Below are positions 1 to 10,117 of a DNA stretch of 42,500 bases, piece after piece. This stretch comes from Elioraea rosea. Its GTDB lineage: Bacteria > Pseudomonadota > Alphaproteobacteria > Acetobacterales > Acetobacteraceae. Where the stretch lies: assembly GCF_007644105.1 (NCBI RefSeq), contig NZ_VFAC01000027.1, positions 1 through 42,500 of the forward strand, in the 5' to 3' direction. Numbering within the stretch: position 1 is the stretch's first letter; the number at the start of each line of letters is the position of its first letter. The notes below the pieces were generated by a model that saw only the letters and a list, made by a program, of their open reading frames with translations, did no database searches and was not told the origin of the DNA. Made by a program: the position numbers and the translations under genes.

Positions 1-1272
1 CATCGCGGCGAGGCGGGGCCTTCGCCTGCCGCGCCGGCGCCCGCCCGCCCGGCCGCGCGCGGCGCGCGCATCGGTGTCGCGCCCTTGAAGCTTCTCGGCT
101 CCGGCGGGGGCGAGCACCTCTCCCTTGCGCTTGCAGACGAGATCACCACCGCGCTCTCGCGCTTCCGTTGGCTTGCCGTCGTGTCCTCCGCCTCTTTCGC
201 CAGGCTCGACGACCCGACCGACCCGGTGATCGCGCGGCGCGACCTCGGCCTCGACCTGATGCTCGCCGGCACGGTGCAGGCCGCCCCCTCGCCCACGACG
301 GCGGGGGCGGAGCAGGTGCGGGTCGCCCTCTCGCTGCTCGACCTGCGCGCCGATGCCGAGGTGGTCTGGGCGCAGCGCTTCGACCGCGACACCTCCGACA
401 TCTTCGCCCTGCAGGACGAGGTGGCCGCGGAGGTGGTCGCGCGCGTCGACCCGGAGATCCTGCTCATCGAGGCGAAGCGGGCGGAGAGCCGGACGCTCGC
501 CCCGGCCTCGGCCTACGACATGCTCCTGCGGGCGATCCCCGCGATCTACCGGCTCGACAGGGTGCCGTTCATGGAGTCGGGCGTGCTGCTTGCCGCGGCC
601 ATCGCGCGCGAGCCCGACTATGCCGCCCCGCATGCCTGGTTCGCCTACTGGCATGTGTTCCTCGTCGGCCAGGGCTGGGCGGAGGATCCCGAGGCGGCGA
701 TGGCCTCCGCCGGCGACCTCGCCGCCCGCGCCGTCGCGCTCGACACGGCCGACGCGCGGGGGCTCACCATCGCCGGCCACGTGCAGGCCTATCTCCACCG
801 CCATCACGACCAGGCGATCGCGCTGCACGAACGGGCGCTCTCGATCAACCCGAACCTGCCGATGGCCTGGGTGTTCTCCGGCGCCGCGCATGGCTATGCC
901 GGACGGCATGCCGAAGCGATCCGCCGCATCGAGCGCTACCGCCGCCTCTCGCCGATGGATCCGCACGCCTTCCTGTTCGAGACCGGCCTGATGACGCCGC
1001 ACCTCCTGCTCGGCGACCCTGCGCGGGCTGCGGCGATCGGCGAGGCGGTGATCGCGATCCAGCCGCGGCTCACGGCGGCCTGGAAGCCCTACGCCGCCGC
1101 GCTCGGCCTCGCTGGGCGGATCGACGATGCGCAGGCCGCCGGGCGGCGGCTCATGGCGCTCGAGCCTGGCTTCACCATCGCCGCCTTCCTCGCCTCGACG
1201 CCCTATGTGCGTCCCGAGGACCATGCCGTTCTCGCGCGCGGCCTCGGCCTCGCCGGGCTTCCGGAGGGCTGA
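1..1272 (+). CDS. TolB-like / tetratricopeptide repeat protein (5' end outside window)
   Basis: The reading frame is open from base 1 to the TGA at 1270-1272, so the true start lies upstream; an ATG- or TTG-like codon near 85 is internal to a conserved strand. The first part visible (RIGVAPLKLLGSGG, then LADEITTALSRFRWL) matches the TolB-like N-terminal fold found after winged-helix or adenylate-cyclase domains in alphaproteobacterial regulators. The rest, from about residue 160 of the visible part, is helical with TPR-like units (AIALHERALSINPNLPMAW, then AIRRIERYRRLSPMDPHAF, then a unit ending ALEPGF). Such proteins usually carry a DNA-binding or cyclase domain at the missing N-terminus, so a signalling or transcriptional role is inferred only. 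It lies 127 bp ahead of gyrA, which has its own promoter. Confident as a real gene, less so about function. Confidence 0.8.
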   Translation, partial: HRGEAGPSPAAPAPARPAARGARIGVAPLKLLGSGGGEHLSLALADEITTALSRFRWLAVVSSASFARLDDPTDPVIARRDLGLDLMLAGTVQAAPSPTTAGAEQVRVALSLLDLRADAEVVWAQRFDRDTSDIFALQDEVAAEVVARVDPEILLIEAKRAESRTLAPASAYDMLLRAIPAIYRLDRVPFMESGVLLAAAIAREPDYAAPHAWFAYWHVFLVGQGWAEDPEAAMASAGDLAARAVALDTADARGLTIAGHVQAYLHRHHDQAIALHERALSINPNLPMAWVFSGAAHGYAGRHAEAIRRIERYRRLSPMDPHAFLFETGLMTPHLLLGDPARAAAIGEAVIAIQPRLTAAWKPYAAALGLAGRIDDAQAAGRRLMALEPGFTIAAFLASTPYVRPEDHAVLARGLGLAGLPEG

Positions 1273-1301
1273 GCGGGGCCCTGCTGCGCGTTCGCGCTTT
1301 G

Positions 1302-1330
1302 TTGCGGCGCACCATCCCCTGGGCTAGGGT
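1302..1330 (+). promoter_or_regulatory. Predicted sigma70-type promoter of gyrA
   Basis: TTGCGG (1302-1307), 17 bp, TAGGGT (1325-1330). Initiation would fall near 1337 and give a leader of about 60 nt before gyrA. The TTG, 17 bp, TAG layout recurs at four other gene starts in the window, which supports it. Confidence 0.55.
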
Positions 1331-1399
1331 GCGGGCCAGGCCGACAGAGCCTGTCCGCGCCGCCCTTATGCACGCGCGCCACCGCAACGGGAACGCCGC

Positions 1400-4185
<2,786 letters not shown>

Positions 4186-4189
<4 letters not shown>

Positions 4190-4734
4190 CGGAGCGCGTC
4201 GGCCTCTACCCCGGCACGTTCGATCCTGTCACGAAGGGCCATCTCGACATCGTCGGCCGCGCGGCCAAGCTCGTCGACCGGCTGGTGCTTGGCGTCGCCA
4301 TGAACGCCGGCAAGGGCCCGCTCTTCCCGATCGAGGAGCGGGTGCGCATGCTCGAGGCGGCGGCTGCGCCGATCGCTGCGCGCAACGGCACGGTGATCGA
4401 GGTCCAGGCGTTCGATACGCTGCTGATCCATTTCGCCCGCCGCATCGGCGCGCGGCTGATCATCCGCGGCCTGCGCGCGGTCTCCGACTTCGAGTACGAG
4501 TTCCAGATGGCGGGCATGAACGCCAGGCTCGACCCCGGCATCGAGACGGTGTTCCTCATGGCGAGCGAGGGCGTGCACTTCATCTCGAGCCGCTTCGTGA
4601 AGGAGATCGCCCGGCTTTCGGGCGATATCTCGCCCTTTGTCACGCAGGACGTTCTCGCCGCGATCGCCGAGAAGGTCGCTGCCGAGGGCGACGCCGCCCG
4701 GCTTGCATCCGGCTCGGGTTCGGCGCACGACTGA
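4186..4734 (+). CDS. coaD: Phosphopantetheine adenylyltransferase
   Basis: CoaD transfers AMP from ATP to 4'-phosphopantetheine, giving dephospho-CoA, the fourth step of coenzyme A synthesis, in the cytosol. The nucleotidyltransferase signature appears at the N-terminus as [14 protein letters not shown] (T/HxGH motif), and the family motifs [15 protein letters not shown] and [10 protein letters not shown] follow. At 182 aa it is slightly longer than the usual 160-170 aa because of an Ala/Ser-rich C-terminal tail. The ATG overlaps the gyrA TGA (ATGA), so translation is probably coupled to gyrA. gyrA-coaD-cyclophilin order is a familiar arrangement in Rhodospirillales. Confidence 0.97.
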
Positions 4735-4770
4735 CCCAACAAGGACACGATTTTCCGAGGGAGACGCCAT

Positions 4771-5340
4771 ATGACGACGACGCTTCGCCGCGCGCTGATG
4801 GGTGCGGTTTTCTTGATGACCGCGACCGCGGCGGACGCACAGGCGCCTGCGCGTGATCCCGAGAACACGCTGTACATGGACCTCAAGAGCGGCCGCGTCG
4901 TGATCGCCCTGCGCCCCGACCTCGCGCCGAAGCATGTCGAGCAGATCAAGACGCTCACGCGCCAGGGCTTCTACGACAATACCCCCTTCCACCGCGTCAT
5001 CGAAGGCTTCATGGCCCAGGGCGGCGACCCGACGGGCACCGGCACGGGCGGGTCGAACCTGCCGAACATACCGGCCGAGTTCACCAACCGCGCGCGCTTC
5101 CTGCGCGGCACGGTCGGCATGGCACGGTCGCAGAGCCCGAACAGCGCCAACAGCCAGTTCTTCATCATGTTCGCGCCCGGCTCCTTCCTCGATGGCCAGT
5201 ACACGATCTGGGGCCAGGTGGTGCAGGGCATGGAGCATGTGGACGCGATCAAGAAGGGTGACCAGCAGCGCAACGGCCAGGTTGCCAACCCGCCTGACCG
5301 CATCGTGCGCATGAGGGTCGCCGCCGACGTGCGGGAGTGA
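4771..5340 (+). CDS. Peptidyl-prolyl cis-trans isomerase, cyclophilin type, with signal peptide
   Basis: Cyclophilins catalyse cis-trans isomerisation of Xaa-Pro bonds during protein folding. The 189-aa product starts with a Sec signal peptide (residues 1 to about 24, RRALMGAVFLMTATAADAQA), so a periplasmic location is expected. The cyclophilin core follows: FYDNTPFHRVIEGFMAQGGD contains the catalytic arginine (FHRVI), NSANSQFFIMFA the binding-groove segment, and YTIWGQVVQGM the conserved tryptophan strand. The start is well supported by a GAGGGAGA ribosome site about 7 nt before the ATG at 4771. It is 36 bp downstream of coaD with no promoter or terminator visible between, so probably cotranscribed. 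The family is certain; choice between ppiA and ppiB as a name is not. Confidence 0.95.
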   Translation: MTTTLRRALMGAVFLMTATAADAQAPARDPENTLYMDLKSGRVVIALRPDLAPKHVEQIKTLTRQGFYDNTPFHRVIEGFMAQGGDPTGTGTGGSNLPNIPAEFTNRARFLRGTVGMARSQSPNSANSQFFIMFAPGSFLDGQYTIWGQVVQGMEHVDAIKKGDQQRNGQVANPPDRIVRMRVAADVRE

Positions 5341-5354
5341 GCTGACGCGGAGTT

Positions 5355-5383
5355 TTGACCTCGCGGCGGGGGCGATCTAGAAC
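5355..5383 (+). promoter_or_regulatory. Predicted promoter of tRNA-Lys
   Basis: TTGACC (5355-5360), 17 bp, TAGAAC (5378-5383), ending 19 bp before the tRNA. It is the best match to TTGAC among the TTG, 17 bp, TAG promoters in this window, as expected for a stable RNA gene. Confidence 0.6.
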
Positions 5384-5402
5384 CCGCCGCATCCCGCCTC
5401 GG

Positions 5403-5477
5403 GGGCCGGTAGCTCAGCGGTAGAGCACGGGACTTTTAATCTCGTGGCCGAGGGTTCGAATCCCTCCCGGCTCACCA
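5403..5477 (+). tRNA. tRNA-Lys (anticodon UUU)
   Basis: The 75-nt sequence folds as a complete cloverleaf with encoded CCA (5475-5477). Acceptor arms are GGGCCGG and CCGGCTC, with one G:U wobble at the second pair. The D arm is GCTC/GAGC. The anticodon stem CGGGA/TCTCG closes the loop CTTTTAA, which reads UUU at positions 34-36, hence lysine. The T arm is GAGGG-TTCGAAT-CCCTC. It lies between the cyclophilin gene and a convergent sensor kinase. I found no second copy of its 3' end nearby, so nothing suggests it is an integration site. Confidence 0.97.
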
Positions 5478-5511
5478 GGCGCGCCGCAGCGGCGGGCAAA
5501 CGGTATCCACT

Positions 5512-8500
5512 TCACGCCATCGACGGCCCGCGCCCCTCTGCCGCAAGGGCCTCGCGCAGCTTCGATGCCAGGTCCTCGCGGCGATACGGCTTCGGCAGGA
5601 ACACGGCGTCGTCGTCGCCCATGACCGGAAGCAACGCCGAGTTGGTGTAGCCCGAGGTGAAGAGCACCTTGATGCCCGGCCGCATGCCCCTCGCCGCCTT
5701 CGCGAGCTGCGAGCCGTTGATTCCTCCGGGCATCACCATGTCGGTCATCAGGAGATCGACGTCGCCGTCGCGCGCGAGCGCCTCCAGCGCGTCGCTTCCG
5801 TTGGCGGCGAACGTCACGCGGTAGCCAAGCCGCGTCAGCATCGACACGAGGCTCGCGCGCACCAGGTCGTCATCCTCGACGACCAGGATCCGCTCATGCC
5901 CCCCGCCGGCATCGCGCTCGTCCGACACGAACGCGATGTCTCCCTCGCCCGCCGCCTTGGGGAAGTAGAGCGTCACCGTCGTGCCGACGCCTGGCTCGGA
6001 ATGGAGCTTGATGTGCCCGTCGGACAGCTTCACGAAGCCATAGACCATGCTCAGGCCGAGGCCGCTCCCCTTGCCGACCTCCTTGGTCGTGAAGAACGGC
6101 TCCAGAGCGCGCTGCACCGTGGCCTCGTCCATCCCTGTGCCGTTGTCCGTCACCGCGACCATGACGTAGGGACCGGGGGAGAGCTCGGGGTGGCGCGCGC
6201 AGTCATCGGCATCGAGATGCACGTTCGACGTCTGCACCGTCAGCCGCCCGCCTTCGGGCATGGCGTCGCGCGCGTTGATGCACAGATTGAGAAGTGCGCT
6301 CTCGAACTGGGCCTTGTCGATCAGCGCGGGCCACAGGCCGGGCGCGAGGTCCAGCCTGATGTCGATCTGCTCGTTCACGGCCCGGCGGATCAGCGGGTCG
6401 ATCGCGGAGATCTGCTGGTTGATGTCGACGAGCTGCGGGCTCATCGGCTGGCGGCGCGAGAACATCAGAAGCCGGCTGGTCAGCTCCGCGGCGCGCTCGG
6501 CGGCCATCAGCGTCATGCTGGTCAGCTGGCCGAGCTCGGCATCGGTGGCGAAGCGTTCGCTCAGCACTTCCGCGTTGCTGATGATGACGGTAAGCAGGTT
6601 GTTGAAGTCATGCGCGATGCCGCCGGTCAACTGGCCCACGGCATTCAGCCGTTCGGATTGCATGAGCCGCTCGGTGATCCTGCGCCGGTACAACATCGCG
6701 CGGACATGGCTGGCCACGGCGTCCAGCATGTCCTTCTCCTCGCGCAGGAAAGCGGATCCGCTATCTTTCTCCCAAGCGCCCGACGCGGCATAGCCGATCT
6801 CGACGAAGCCGATCCCGCCTTCCTCGTCGCGCAGCATGGACCGCAGCGTCGCCACTGGCGGGCGCCACGAGGGGCTTCGGTACTCGTCCGATTCGAGCCT
6901 GATCAGCGCGACGGCAGAGGCCGGATGGCTGACGCTGTCGGGCAGGATGGCTGCGATATCGGCGCAGATCTCCGCGATGCTGCGCGAGCCGTTCAGGGTC
7001 AGCTCGAGCACCCTGTAGAGGCGCCGCAACTCCTTGATGCGTTCGCCCAGCGCGGCCTGCGCCTGCTTGCGCTCGGTCACGTCGCGGAAGCTGACGACCG
7101 CGCCGACGATCGCGCCGCCCTCGTCGCGCAGCGCGGAACATTGATACTCGACTGATACGGCTCCGCCGCCCTTGCGGATGAACACTTCGTCCTCGACCGA
7201 GCGCCGCTCGCCATCGTGCAGGGTCCGGTGGATCGGGCAGTCCTCGACGGGATAGACCGACCCGTCCGCCTTGCGGCTGTGGGTCAGCGGGTGCGACTGC
7301 CTGCCGGTCGTCTCATGATCCTCCCACCCGAGGATCGACCGCGCCGCCGGATTCTGCCGGATGATCCGCCCCTCGCAATCGAGCACGTGGATGCCGTCAG
7401 CCACCGAGTTGAGCACCAGATCGGTCTGCCGTTGCGCCGCCATGCGGTCAGCGATCAGGCTCGAGCGCTCCATCACGCTCGACAGGACGCTGCAGGAGAA
7501 CGTCACGATCGCGCGAAGCTCTGCAGAGAACGGTCCTGCCGATGCGGTGCGCCACAGGCAGAACCCGCCGAGAAACGCGCGCGATCCCGAATGGATGGGT
7601 GCGACGATGACGCGCAGCGCTCCGCCTTCTGCGGCAACCGTGCTCTCTGCGACGGTTTCCTGCTGGGCGATGCGGCTGGCAACCTCGTCGAGCGCGGGCT
7701 GCGGTGTCGGCGTGCCACTGGCCTGCCTGCGAGTGAGGCCGACCTCGACCGGCTTGCCACCGTCCCCCGCAGCGAGCCAGGCGCAGCCACCATCCGCCGA
7801 TGTGGCGGAGGTGAGCGTCTCCAGCACCAGGTCCAGCATCCTGTCCGGCTGGGATTGGCGGATGACGCTGTCGTAGATCGCGTTGAAGCTGCCAAGCGAG
7901 GAGCGCAGGGCGGTGAGCCCGTCGCCCAGGATCGCCAGTTCCGCGATGGCGACGCTCCGCGGCGCCTGCGCGCTGAAGTCGAGTGCCGCGATACGGCCGA
8001 CATCCTTCGCGAAAAGCTCCACGGGCTGGGCGAGGCGCCGCGAGACGTACAAGGTGAGCGGGATCGTCAAGGCCGCCACAAGCGCAAGGACGCTGAGCAG
8101 CCAAAGCCGGATCGCGCCGGCATCCTTGCCGAGATCCTCCTTGGGCGTCGCCATCAGTAGGGCCGTTCCGCCCACCTGAAGCGGAACGGCGGTGGCGAGC
8201 CAGTCGCGCCCGCCTGCGTGCAGGGTGCCGAGATAGCGGGAGTTCTCGCCCGCCCATCGCGCGGCCACGGCCGTGATCACGGGCGCGCCAAGTGTGTCGG
8301 CGCGCGGAAGGGGGGCGTTCGCGGAACCATTCGTCGTTTCGGCCACGGCTTCGAGTGCCTGGCGCAGCCGGGCGCCGTCGTTGTATGCGAGCACGCCGCC
8401 CCGGGCATCGACGATCGCCGCCAGCGTGCTCGGCGTCGGCGCCTCACGCGGCAGGCGGACCGAAAGGTCCCAGAGCGAAACGTCGACCCCCGCCACAGCG

Positions 8501-9132
8501 CCCGAGGGCGACTTGCGTGCCGCCGAGACGCCTGGCTCCTGCGTCGTGAAGAACGCGTAGGGCGACGTCACCACCGTTTCGGCGCGACGGTTCGCCTCGA
8601 TGTACCAGGGGCGTTCACGCGGATCGAGCGGGTAGGACACCGACTGCCGCTGCTCCAGGATGGCAAGCCGGTCGTCGAGGAAATCGAACTGCGGACCTTC
8701 CGGCCCTGCCCATTGCGCGATCCAGGCCGCCCCCGAAGGTGCCGTTCGCGAAATGTTGTCGTCCCGGACCGGACGAAGCAGCAGGAAATTCCCATCGGGC
8801 CAGCCGACATATGCAGCGGAGACGCCCGGAACCGAGCGAAGCACGGTGGCCAGGGCATGGACCTGCCGCGCGCGCTCGGGCTTGCCCTCGGCTTCGGCGA
8901 TGGGGTTCGCAGCCAGGGCCTCGGCCGCGGCACGCGCCGTCTCCTCCAGGCGCCGGATGTCCTGCAAGGCCACGTCGGCGCTGCCGAGGAAGGATGTCGA
9001 GGCTGCCCGGTCGGCCAAGCCCTGCGCAACCCGATCTGCCACGAGGCCGAGAACGATGGCCAGCATGCCGAAGAACAGCAGGAAGGTTCCGGCAATATGG
9101 AACCGCAACGGAAGAACTCGTCGAAGCACCAT
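5512..9132 (-). CDS. Hybrid sensor histidine kinase with extracytoplasmic sensor, GAF, PAS and receiver domains
   Basis: A 1206-aa membrane kinase. Order: transmembrane helix about 12-33; extracytoplasmic region of about 300 residues resembling a double-CACHE sensor; second helix about 342-366; HAMP about 366-430; GAF-like about 440-560; PAS about 565-690 (VADGIHVLDCEGRIIRQNPAA, ending in RDVTERKQAQ); a second GAF-like segment about 705-825; HisKA with phospho-acceptor H841 in GGIAHDFNNLL; HATPase with NLCINARDAM, DNGTGM and GSGLGLSMVYGF; and a C-terminal receiver (about 1080-1198) with VVEDDD and phospho-acceptor D1131 in MTDMVMPGG. The HDFNNLL type H-box is typical of alphaproteobacterial hybrid kinases. 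Start ATG 9132 has a GCGGGA site about 10 nt upstream. The HPt gene just upstream on the same strand is the obvious relay partner. Ligand unknown. Confidence 0.95.
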   Translation of the reverse strand: MVLRRVLPLRFHIAGTFLLFFGMLAIVLGLVADRVAQGLADRAASTSFLGSADVALQDIRRLEETARAAAEALAANPIAEAEGKPERARQVHALATVLRSVPGVSAAYVGWPDGNFLLLRPVRDDNISRTAPSGAAWIAQWAGPEGPQFDFLDDRLAILEQRQSVSYPLDPRERPWYIEANRRAETVVTSPYAFFTTQEPGVSAARKSPSGAVAGVDVSLWDLSVRLPREAPTPSTLAAIVDARGGVLAYNDGARLRQALEAVAETTNGSANAPLPRADTLGAPVITAVAARWAGENSRYLGTLHAGGRDWLATAVPLQVGGTALLMATPKEDLGKDAGAIRLWLLSVLALVAALTIPLTLYVSRRLAQPVELFAKDVGRIAALDFSAQAPRSVAIAELAILGDGLTALRSSLGSFNAIYDSVIRQSQPDRMLDLVLETLTSATSADGGCAWLAAGDGGKPVEVGLTRRQASGTPTPQPALDEVASRIAQQETVAESTVAAEGGALRVIVAPIHSGSRAFLGGFCLWRTASAGPFSAELRAIVTFSCSVLSSVMERSSLIADRMAAQRQTDLVLNSVADGIHVLDCEGRIIRQNPAARSILGWEDHETTGRQSHPLTHSRKADGSVYPVEDCPIHRTLHDGERRSVEDEVFIRKGGGAVSVEYQCSALRDEGGAIVGAVVSFRDVTERKQAQAALGERIKELRRLYRVLELTLNGSRSIAEICADIAAILPDSVSHPASAVALIRLESDEYRSPSWRPPVATLRSMLRDEEGGIGFVEIGYAASGAWEKDSGSAFLREEKDMLDAVASHVRAMLYRRRITERLMQSERLNAVGQLTGGIAHDFNNLLTVIISNAEVLSERFATDAELGQLTSMTLMAAERAAELTSRLLMFSRRQPMSPQLVDINQQISAIDPLIRRAVNEQIDIRLDLAPGLWPALIDKAQFESALLNLCINARDAMPEGGRLTVQTSNVHLDADDCARHPELSPGPYVMVAVTDNGTGMDEATVQRALEPFFTTKEVGKGSGLGLSMVYGFVKLSDGHIKLHSEPGVGTTVTLYFPKAAGEGDIAFVSDERDAGGGHERILVVEDDDLVRASLVSMLTRLGYRVTFAANGSDALEALARDGDVDLLMTDMVMPGGINGSQLAKAARGMRPGIKVLFTSGYTNSALLPVMGDDDAVFLPKPYRREDLASKLREALAAEGRGPSMA

Positions 9133-9293
9133 TCGTCATCGTCCCGCAAACTGGCCTGCCCGAGCGCCTGAACCATGCCGAGCGAGAGAGTGCTGCGTCG
9201 GGGCGGCCGCTCGAGAGGCTGGACCTGGCCTTGTCGCGGGTGCAGGCGGCCGATCTCCAGCGACTGAACGGCGCCCTCCGTGTGGTTCAATTC

Positions 9294-9761
9294 CTATAGT
9301 AATGCATAGATACCTGCCTCGCCAACGCCCGCACTCGGCCGTCGCAGTACCTGCCGCGTGAACCCCGCGCCCGGCCTATCGCACGGCCCCGAACAGGGCA
9401 TGGCGTCGATGCCCGAGGGCGGCCAGCGTCGCGAGCGCGAGGGCTTCCACCTCGGCAAGTGCGGCCGGCGCGCGACAGGGTACTGGCGCATCAGGCCACG
9501 GCAGAGCCCGGCGAGCGCGATGGTGCCGATGGCGCCGGAGGTGCCTGCCATCGCATGCAGGATGCGATGCACGCCCTGCTGCTCACTGGCAGAGCGATGC
9601 ACCGACAGCGAGCCGAGTTGCCTGACCAGGTCGGATTCGTAGAGGGCGAGCAGGCGGTCGACTTCCCCGCTGCCGACATCGTCTTCGAGGGCCTCGAGAA
9701 GCGCTTCGTCGAAGGCTGGTTGGATCGACGGCTCCCGCACGATGGATGCGCCGCTTCGCAT
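9294..9761 (-). CDS. HPt-domain phosphotransfer protein, apparently frameshifted near its C-terminus
   Basis: HPt proteins accept phosphate from a receiver on a conserved histidine and pass it on. From ATG 9761 (AGAGGAG ribosome site about 8 nt upstream) the frame encodes a four-helix type HPt with HRILHAMAGTSGAIG, whose histidine in HAMAGTSG is the predicted phospho-site, then LAGLCRGLMRQYPV. After that this frame turns into Arg/Pro-rich sequence with no family character until 9294. One base away, the other frame reads APAALAEVEALALATLAA and stops at 9376-9378. That is the expected final helix and gives about 128 aa, normal for HPt. A one-base loss near 9468-9485 is therefore likely, either real or a sequencing error. 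It lies upstream of the hybrid kinase on the same strand and probably serves it. Confidence 0.75.
   Translation of the reverse strand: MRSGASIVREPSIQPAFDEALLEALEDDVGSGEVDRLLALYESDLVRQLGSLSVHRSASEQQGVHRILHAMAGTSGAIGTIALAGLCRGLMRQYPVARRPHLPRWKPSRSRRWPPSGIDAMPCSGPCDRPGAGFTRQVLRRPSAGVGEAGIYALL
9296..9325 (-). promoter_or_regulatory. Possible promoter of the hybrid kinase
   Basis: On the minus strand: TTGGCG (9320-9325), 18 bp, TACTAT (9296-9301), in an AT-rich patch that stands out from its surroundings. The leader would be about 155 nt. It sits between the shortened HPt frame (stop 9376) and the kinase, so the kinase could be expressed apart from HPt. Confidence 0.4.
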
Positions 9762-9922
9762 GACGCCGCTCCTCTTTTCTGTCGGGCGCCAGTGTCCTGC
9801 GTGTGGCTTGCCGATCGATGAACGACAGGCGGCCGCGCGCGGGGTGTTCAAGTCGTTGTGCTGCAACCGTCGCGCCGCTTCGTCGTTATCGGCACGACGC
9901 AAACGGAAGAGGAGATGCCGCC

Positions 9923-10066
9923 GTGCGAGGGTCCACCCCCTACCTTCTGGCCGCCTGCCTGGTCGTTGCCATCGCAGCGCTCGGCTACTGGATCTACACC
10001 GACCAGAACAGCTCGGAGCTGGAGGTCAATGTCGGCGGCCGGACGCTCTCTGTCGAGACGCGCTGA
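9923..10066 (+). CDS. Small single-span membrane protein, unknown function
   Basis: A 47-aa product starting at GTG 9923, chosen because a GAGGAG ribosome site lies about 8 nt upstream (9909-9914). An in-frame upstream extension to 9803 looks non-coding. After a short N-terminus (RGSTP) comes one hydrophobic helix (YLLAACLVVAIAALGYWIY, about residues 7-25), then a polar tail rich in acidic residues (SELEVNVGGRTLSVETR). Similar short peptides with one helix followed by a V-G-rich beta-like tail occur in alphaproteobacteria, but I know of no assigned role. It diverges from the HPt gene and ends just before a strong hairpin shared with the convergent amidohydrolase gene. Confidence 0.6.
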   Translation: MRGSTPYLLAACLVVAIAALGYWIYTDQNSSELEVNVGGRTLSVETR

Positions 10067-10075
10067 GGTGGGATC

Positions 10076-10098
10076 GGGGGGCGGCGGAACCGCCCCCC
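10076..10098. terminator. Bidirectional hairpin between convergent genes
   Basis: Nine-base-pair GC stem: GGGGGGCGG (10076-10084), 5-nt loop CGGAA, CCGCCCCCC (10090-10098). It lies between the stops of the small membrane gene (10066, plus) and the amidohydrolase (10118, minus). No U-tract follows on either strand, so efficient intrinsic termination is not certain; position favours a shared terminator. Confidence 0.6.
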
Positions 10099-10117
10099 AG
10101 AATTGTCTCCGCGGTAC

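Noticed and set aside
5403-5477. tRNA-Lys as a mobile-element attachment site
   Set aside because: No integrase gene and no repeated tRNA 3' end in the window; flanking genes are ordinary.
5482-5494. CGCCGC-A-GCGGCG palindrome after tRNA-Lys as a terminator
   Set aside because: A one-base centre cannot form a stable loop with the full stem and no U-tract follows; it may be chance in GC-rich DNA.
8568-9290. Minus-strand frame beginning with TTG at 9290 just ahead of the hybrid kinase
   Set aside because: It overlaps the kinase N-terminus in another frame and loses any protein-like character; the ATG at 9132 leads straight into a transmembrane helix.
9270-9293. GGAAT...GTT spaced elements resembling an EcfG general-stress promoter upstream of the kinase
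   Set aside because: Spacing is about 20 bp and the -35 has GGAAT, not GGAAC; the TTGGCG/TACTAT pair is better.
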